A stretch of 64,000 nt of DNA from contig OZ025263.1 in the NCBI GenBank assembly GCA_964019135.1, positions 36,620,133-36,684,132 on the forward strand. Reading direction: 5' to 3'. A program made the translations under genes and the position numbers. A model generated the notes under the pieces. It saw only the letters and a program-made list of their open reading frames with translations, was not told the origin of the DNA and searched no databases. Position 1 is the first letter of the stretch, and the number at the start of each line of letters is the position of its first letter. Source of the DNA: Arenicola marina. Taxonomy: Eukaryota > Annelida > Polychaeta > Arenicolidae. Positions 59,030-64,000 of this stretch are shown piece after piece.

Positions 59030-62000
59030 GTACCACACCGAACCAGGCCAGCACGGACGGCGCTCTCACCACACCGAGCCAGGCCAGCACGGACGGCGCT
59101 CTCACCACACTGAGCCAGGCCAGCACGGACGGCGCTCTCTCCACACTGAGCCAGGCCAGCACGGACGACGCTCTCCCCACAGTGAGCCAGGCCAGTACGG
59201 ACGGCGCTCTCACCACACTGAGCCAGGCCAGCACGGACGGCGCTCTCACCACACCGAGCCAGGCCACCACGGACGGCGCTCTCACCACACTGAGCCAGGC
59301 CAGCACGGACGACGCTCTCCCCACAGTGAGCCAGGCCAGCACGGACGGCGCTCTCACCACACCGAGCCAGGCCACCACGGACGGCGCTCTCACCACACTG
59401 AGCCAGGCCAGCACGGACGACGCTCTCCCCACAGTGAGCCAGGCCAGTACGGACTGTGCTCTTACCACACTGAGCCAGGCCAGCACGGACGGCGCTCTCA
59501 CCACACTGAGCCAGGCCAGTACGGACGGCGCTCTCACCACACTGAGCCAGGCCAGCACGGACGGCGATCTCTCCACACTGAGCCAGGCCAGCACGGACGG
59601 CGCTCTCACCACACTGAGCCAGGCCAGCACGGACGGCGCTCTCACCACACTGAGCCAGGCCAGCACGGACGGCGCTCTCCCCACACTGAGCCAGGCCAGC
59701 ACGGACGGCGCTCTCACCACACTGAGCCAGGCCAGCACGGACGGCGCTCTCTCCACACTGAGCCAGGCCAGCACAGACGGCGCTCTCCCCACACTGAGCC
59801 AGGCCAGCACGGACGGCGCTCTCACCACACTGAGCCAGGCCAGCACGGACGGCGATCTCACCACACTGAGCCAGGCCAGCACGGACGGCGATCTCTCCAC
59901 ACTGAGCCAGGCCAGTACGGACGGCGCTCTCCCCACACTGAGCCAGGCCAGCACGGACGGCGATCTCTCCACGCTGAGCCAGGCCAGCACGGACGGCGCT
60001 CTCACCACACTGAGCCAGGCCAGCACGGACGGCGATCTCTCCACACTGAGCCAGGCCAGTACGGACGGCGCCCTCACCACACTGAGCCAGGCCAGCACGG
60101 ACGGCGCTCTCACCAAACTGAGCCAGGCCAGCACGGACGGCGCTCTCACCACACTGAGCCAGGCCAGCACGGACGGCGCTCTCTCCACACTGAGCCAGGC
60201 CAGCACGGACGGCGCTCTCTCAACACTGAGCCAGACCAGCACGGACGGCGCTCTCACCACACTGAGCCAGGCCAGCACGGACGGCGATCTCTCCACACTG
60301 AGCCAGGCCAGCACGGACGGGGCTCTCTCCACACTGAGCCAGGCCAGTACGGACGGCGCCCTCACCACACTGAGCCAGGCTAGCACGGACGGCGCTCTCA
60401 CCAAACTGAGCCAGGCCAGCACGGACGGCGCTCTCACCACACTGAGCCAGGCCAGCACGGACGGCGCTCTCTCCACACTGAGCCAGGCCAGCACGGACGG
60501 CGCTCTCTCAACACTGAGCCAGACCAGCACGGACGGCGCTCTCCCCACACTGAGCCAGGCCAGTACGGACGGCGCTCTCACCACACTGAGCCAGGCCAGC
60601 ACGGACGGCGCTCTCACCACACTGAGCCAGGCCAGCACGGACGGCGCTCTCACCACACTGAGCCAGGCCAGCACGGACGGCGCTCTCTCCACACTGAGCC
60701 AGGCCAGCACGGACGGCGCTCTCTCCACACTGAGCCAAGCCAGCAGAGACGGCGCTCTCACCACACTGAGCCAGGCCAGCACGGACGATGCTCTGCTCAC
60801 ACTGAGCCAGGCCAGCACGGACGGCGCTCTCACCACACTGAGCCAGGCCAGCACAGCCGGCGCTCTCTCCACACTGAGCCAGGCCAGCACGGACGGCGCT
60901 CTCTCCACACTGAGCCAGGCCAGCACAGACGGCGCTCTCCCCACACTGAGCCAGGCCAGCACGGACGGCGCTCTCACCACACCGAGCCAAGCCAGCACGG
61001 ACGGCGCTCTCACCACACTGAGCCAGGCCAGTACGGACGGCGCTCTCACCACACTGAGCCAGGCCAGCACGGACGGCGCTCTCACCACCCTGAGCCAGGC
61101 CATTACCGACGGCGCTCTCACCACACTGAGCCAGGCCAGTACGGACGGCGCTCTCCCTACACTGAGCCAGGCCAGTACGGACGGCGCTCTCACGACACTG
61201 AGCCAGGCCAGCACGGACGGCGCTCTCACGACACTGAGCCAGGCCAGTACGGACGGCGCTCTCACCACACTGAGCCAGGCCAGTATGGACGACGCTCTCT
61301 CCACACTGAGCCAGGCCAGTACGGACGGCGCTCTCACCACACTGAGCCAGGCCAGCAGGGACGGCGCTCTCCACACACTGAGCCAGGCCAGTACGGACGA
61401 CGCTCTCTACACACTGAGCCAGGCCAGTACGGACGGCGCTCTCTCCACACTGAGCCAGGCCAGTGCGGACGGCGCTCTCACCACACTGAGCCAGGCCAGC
61501 ACGGACGGCGCTCTCCCCACACTGAGCCAGGCCAGCACGGACGGCGCTCTCACCACACTGAGCCAGGCCAGTACGGACGGCGCTCTCCCCACACTGAGCC
61601 AGGCCAGCACGGACGGCGCTCTCCGCACACTGAGCCAGGCCAGCACGGACGACGCTCTCCGCACACTGAGCCAGGCCAGCACGGACGGCGCTCTCCGCAC
61701 ACTGAGCCAGGCCAGTACGGACGGCGCTCTCACCTCACTGAGCCAGGCCAGTACGGACGGCGCTCTCCCCACACTGAGCCAGGCCAGCACGGACGGCGCT
61801 CTCCGCACACTGAGCCAGGCCAGCACGGACGGCGCTCTCACCACACTGAGCCAGGCCAGCACGGACGGTGCTCTCACGACACTGAGCCAGGCCAGCACGG
61901 ACGGCGCTCTCACCACACTGAGCCAGGCCAGCACGGACGGCGCTCTCACCACACTGAGCCAGGCCAGCACGGACGGTGCTCTCACGACACTGAGCCAGGC

Positions 62001-64000
62001 CAGCACGGACGGCGCTCTCACCACACTGAGCCAGGCCAGCACGGACGACGCTCTCACCACCCTGAGCCAGGCCAGCACGGACGGCGCTCTCCCCACACTG
62101 AGCCAGGCCAGCACGGACGGCGCTCTCACCACACTGAGCCAGGCCAGCACGGACGGCGCTCTCCTCTCACCGAGCCAGGCCAGTACGGACGGCGCTCTCA
62201 CCACAATGAGCCAGGCCAGCACGGACGGCGCTCTCCCCACACTGAGCCAGGCCAGTACGGACGGCGCTCTCCCCACACTGAGCCAGGCCAGCACGGACGG
62301 CGCTCTCACCACACTGAGCCAGGCCAGCACGGACGGCGTTCCCTCCACACTGAGCCAGGCCAGTACGGACGGCGCTCTCACCACACTGAGCCAGGCCAGT
62401 GCGGACGGCGCTCTCACCACACTGAGCCAGGCCAGCACGGACGGCGCTCTCACCACATTGAGCCAGGCCAGTACCAGCGCTCTCCCCACACTGAGCCAGG
62501 CCAGCACGGACGGCGCTCTCCGCACACTGAGCCAGGCCAGCACGGACGGCGCTCTCACTACACTAAGCCAGGCCAGCACGGACGGCGCTCTCTCCACACG
62601 GAGCCAGGCCAGTGCGGACGGCGCTCTCACCACACTGAGCCAGGCCAGTACGGACGGCGCTCTCACCACACTGAGCCAGGCCAGCACGGACGGCGCTCTC
62701 CCCACACTGAGCCAGGCCAGCACGGACGGTGCTCTCCCCACACTGAGCCAGGCCAGCACGGACGGCGCTCTCCCCACACTGAGCCAGGCCAGCACGGACG
62801 GCGCTCTCCCCACACTGAGCCAGGCCAGCACGGACGGCGCTCTCCCCACACTGAGCCAGGCCAGCACGGACGGCGCTCTCTCCACACTGAGCCAGGCCAG
62901 TACGGACGGCGCTCTCCCCACACTGAGCCAGGCCAGCACGGACGGCGCTCTCCCCACACTGAGCCAGGCCAGCACGGACGGCGCTCTCCCCACACTGAGC
63001 CAGGCCAGCACGGACGGCGCCCTCACCTCACTGAACCAGGCCAGTACGGACGGCGCTCTCACCACACTGAGCCAGGCCAGCACGGACGGCGCTCTCCCCA
63101 CACTGAGCCAGGCCAGCACGGACGGCGCTCTCACCAAACTGAGCCAGGCCAGCACAGACGGCGCTCTCCCCACACGGAGCCAGGCCAGCACGGACGGCGC
63201 TCTCCCCACACTGAGCCAGGCCAGCACGGACGGCGCTCTCACCACACTGAGCCAGGCCAGCACGGACGGCGCTCTCACCACACTGAGCCAGGCCAGCACG
63301 GACGGCGCTCTCACCACACTGAGCCAGGCCAGCACGGACGGCGCTCTCACCACACTGAGCCAGGCCAGCACGGACGGCGATCTCTCCACGCTGAGCCAGG
63401 CCAGTACGGACGGCGCTCTCCCCACACTGAGCCAGGCCAGCACGGACGGCGCTCTCACCACACTGAGCCAGGCCAGCACGGACAGCGCTCTCACCACACT
63501 GAGCCAGGCCAGCACGGACGGCGCTCTCCCCACACTGAGCCAGGCCAGCACGGACGGCGCTCTCACCACACTGAGCCAGGCCAGCACGGACGGCGCTCTG
63601 ACCACACTGAGCCAGGCCAGCACGGACAGCGCTCTCACCACACTGAGCCAGGCCAGCACGGACGGCGCTCTCACCACACTGAGCCAGGCCAGTCCGGACG
63701 GCGCTCTCACCACACTGAGCCAGGCCAGCACGGACGGCGCTCTGACCACACTGAGCCAGGCCAGCACGGACAGCGCTCTCATCACACTGAGCCAGGCCAG
63801 CACGGACTGCGCTCTCACCAAACTGAGCCAGGCCAGCACGGACGGCGCTCTCCCCACACTGAGCCAGGCCAGCACGGACGGCGCTCTCACCACACTGAGC
63901 CAGGCCAGCACGGACAGCGCTCTCACCACACTGAGCCAGGCCAGCACGGACGGCGCTCTCACCAAACTGAGCCAGGCCAGCACGGACGGCGCTCTCACCA
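59030..64000. repeat. 36-bp minisatellite array (family K), continues past window end
   Basis: About 138 copies of GAGCCAGGCCAGCACGGACG plus GCGCTCTCACCACACT. Common variants are CTCCCCACACT, CTCTCCACACT, CAGTACGG and GACGACGC. Because 36 is divisible by three, five of the six frames are open over long distances (for example SVVRAPSVLAWL on the minus strand, TTLSQASTDGAL on the plus strand), which explains the 803- and 863-residue minus-strand frames. Higher-order duplications include 108-bp blocks near 59260-59450 and a 288-bp (eight-unit) block at about 60040 and 60328. The array starts just after the GPCR stop codon. Confidence 0.97.

Noticed and set aside
58965-63998. Two minus-strand open frames of 803 and 863 residues (SVVRAPSVLAWL repeats)
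   Set aside because: They follow from a stop-free 36-bp unit, are open in most frames at once, and the first overlaps the GPCR gene antisense. There is no non-repeat domain.

Overview
The window is animal nuclear DNA, probably from a marine invertebrate and perhaps a mollusc or other lophotrochozoan. The evidence is a rhodopsin-class GPCR of the invertebrate peptide-receptor type, a non-LTR retrotransposon encoding an APE-type endonuclease and a reverse transcriptase, long GC-rich minisatellites, and the absence of any dense prokaryote-like gene layout. The phylum is an inference; nothing here fixes the species.

Roughly 50 of the 64 kb is tandem repeat, in about eleven unrelated families. 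In order: a 54-bp array (1-1204), a 35-bp array (1207-1555) joined to it by a perfect 20-bp inverted repeat, a 49-bp array (1927-5646 and 9861-10100) split by a 4.2-kb LINE, a pyrimidine-rich 35/41-bp array (10101-15690), a C-rich 56/25-bp array (about 16080-16860), a 31-kb array of 49/53-bp units (18045-49127), a 14-bp array (49575-50715), a 24-bp array (50900-51775), a small 29-bp array inside a possible hAT-type MITE (52498-52786), a 21-bp array (57594-57676), and a 36-bp array that begins 30-40 bp after the GPCR stop codon and runs off the window end (59030-64000). Most of the long open frames here are by-products of stop-free repeat units, often with a period divisible by three.

Only two protein-coding entities are convincing. 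The LINE (5647-9860, minus strand) carries one long ORF with intact endonuclease and RT motifs, interrupted by a single in-frame TAG. The GPCR (57768-59000, plus strand) is an intronless 410-residue seven-helix receptor. The 5 kb upstream of it is the only ordinary single-copy DNA of any length, and it contains five perfect TGACGTCA (CRE) octamers between 54190 and 57854. The 31-kb array carries a CRE-like octamer (TGACGTAA on the minus strand) in nearly every unit, about 600 copies.

I did not find a clear new enzymatic or defence system. The unusual features are the density and diversity of minisatellites, their nested higher-order duplications, the bZIP-type motif enrichment, and the direct abutment of a receptor gene on a repeat array.
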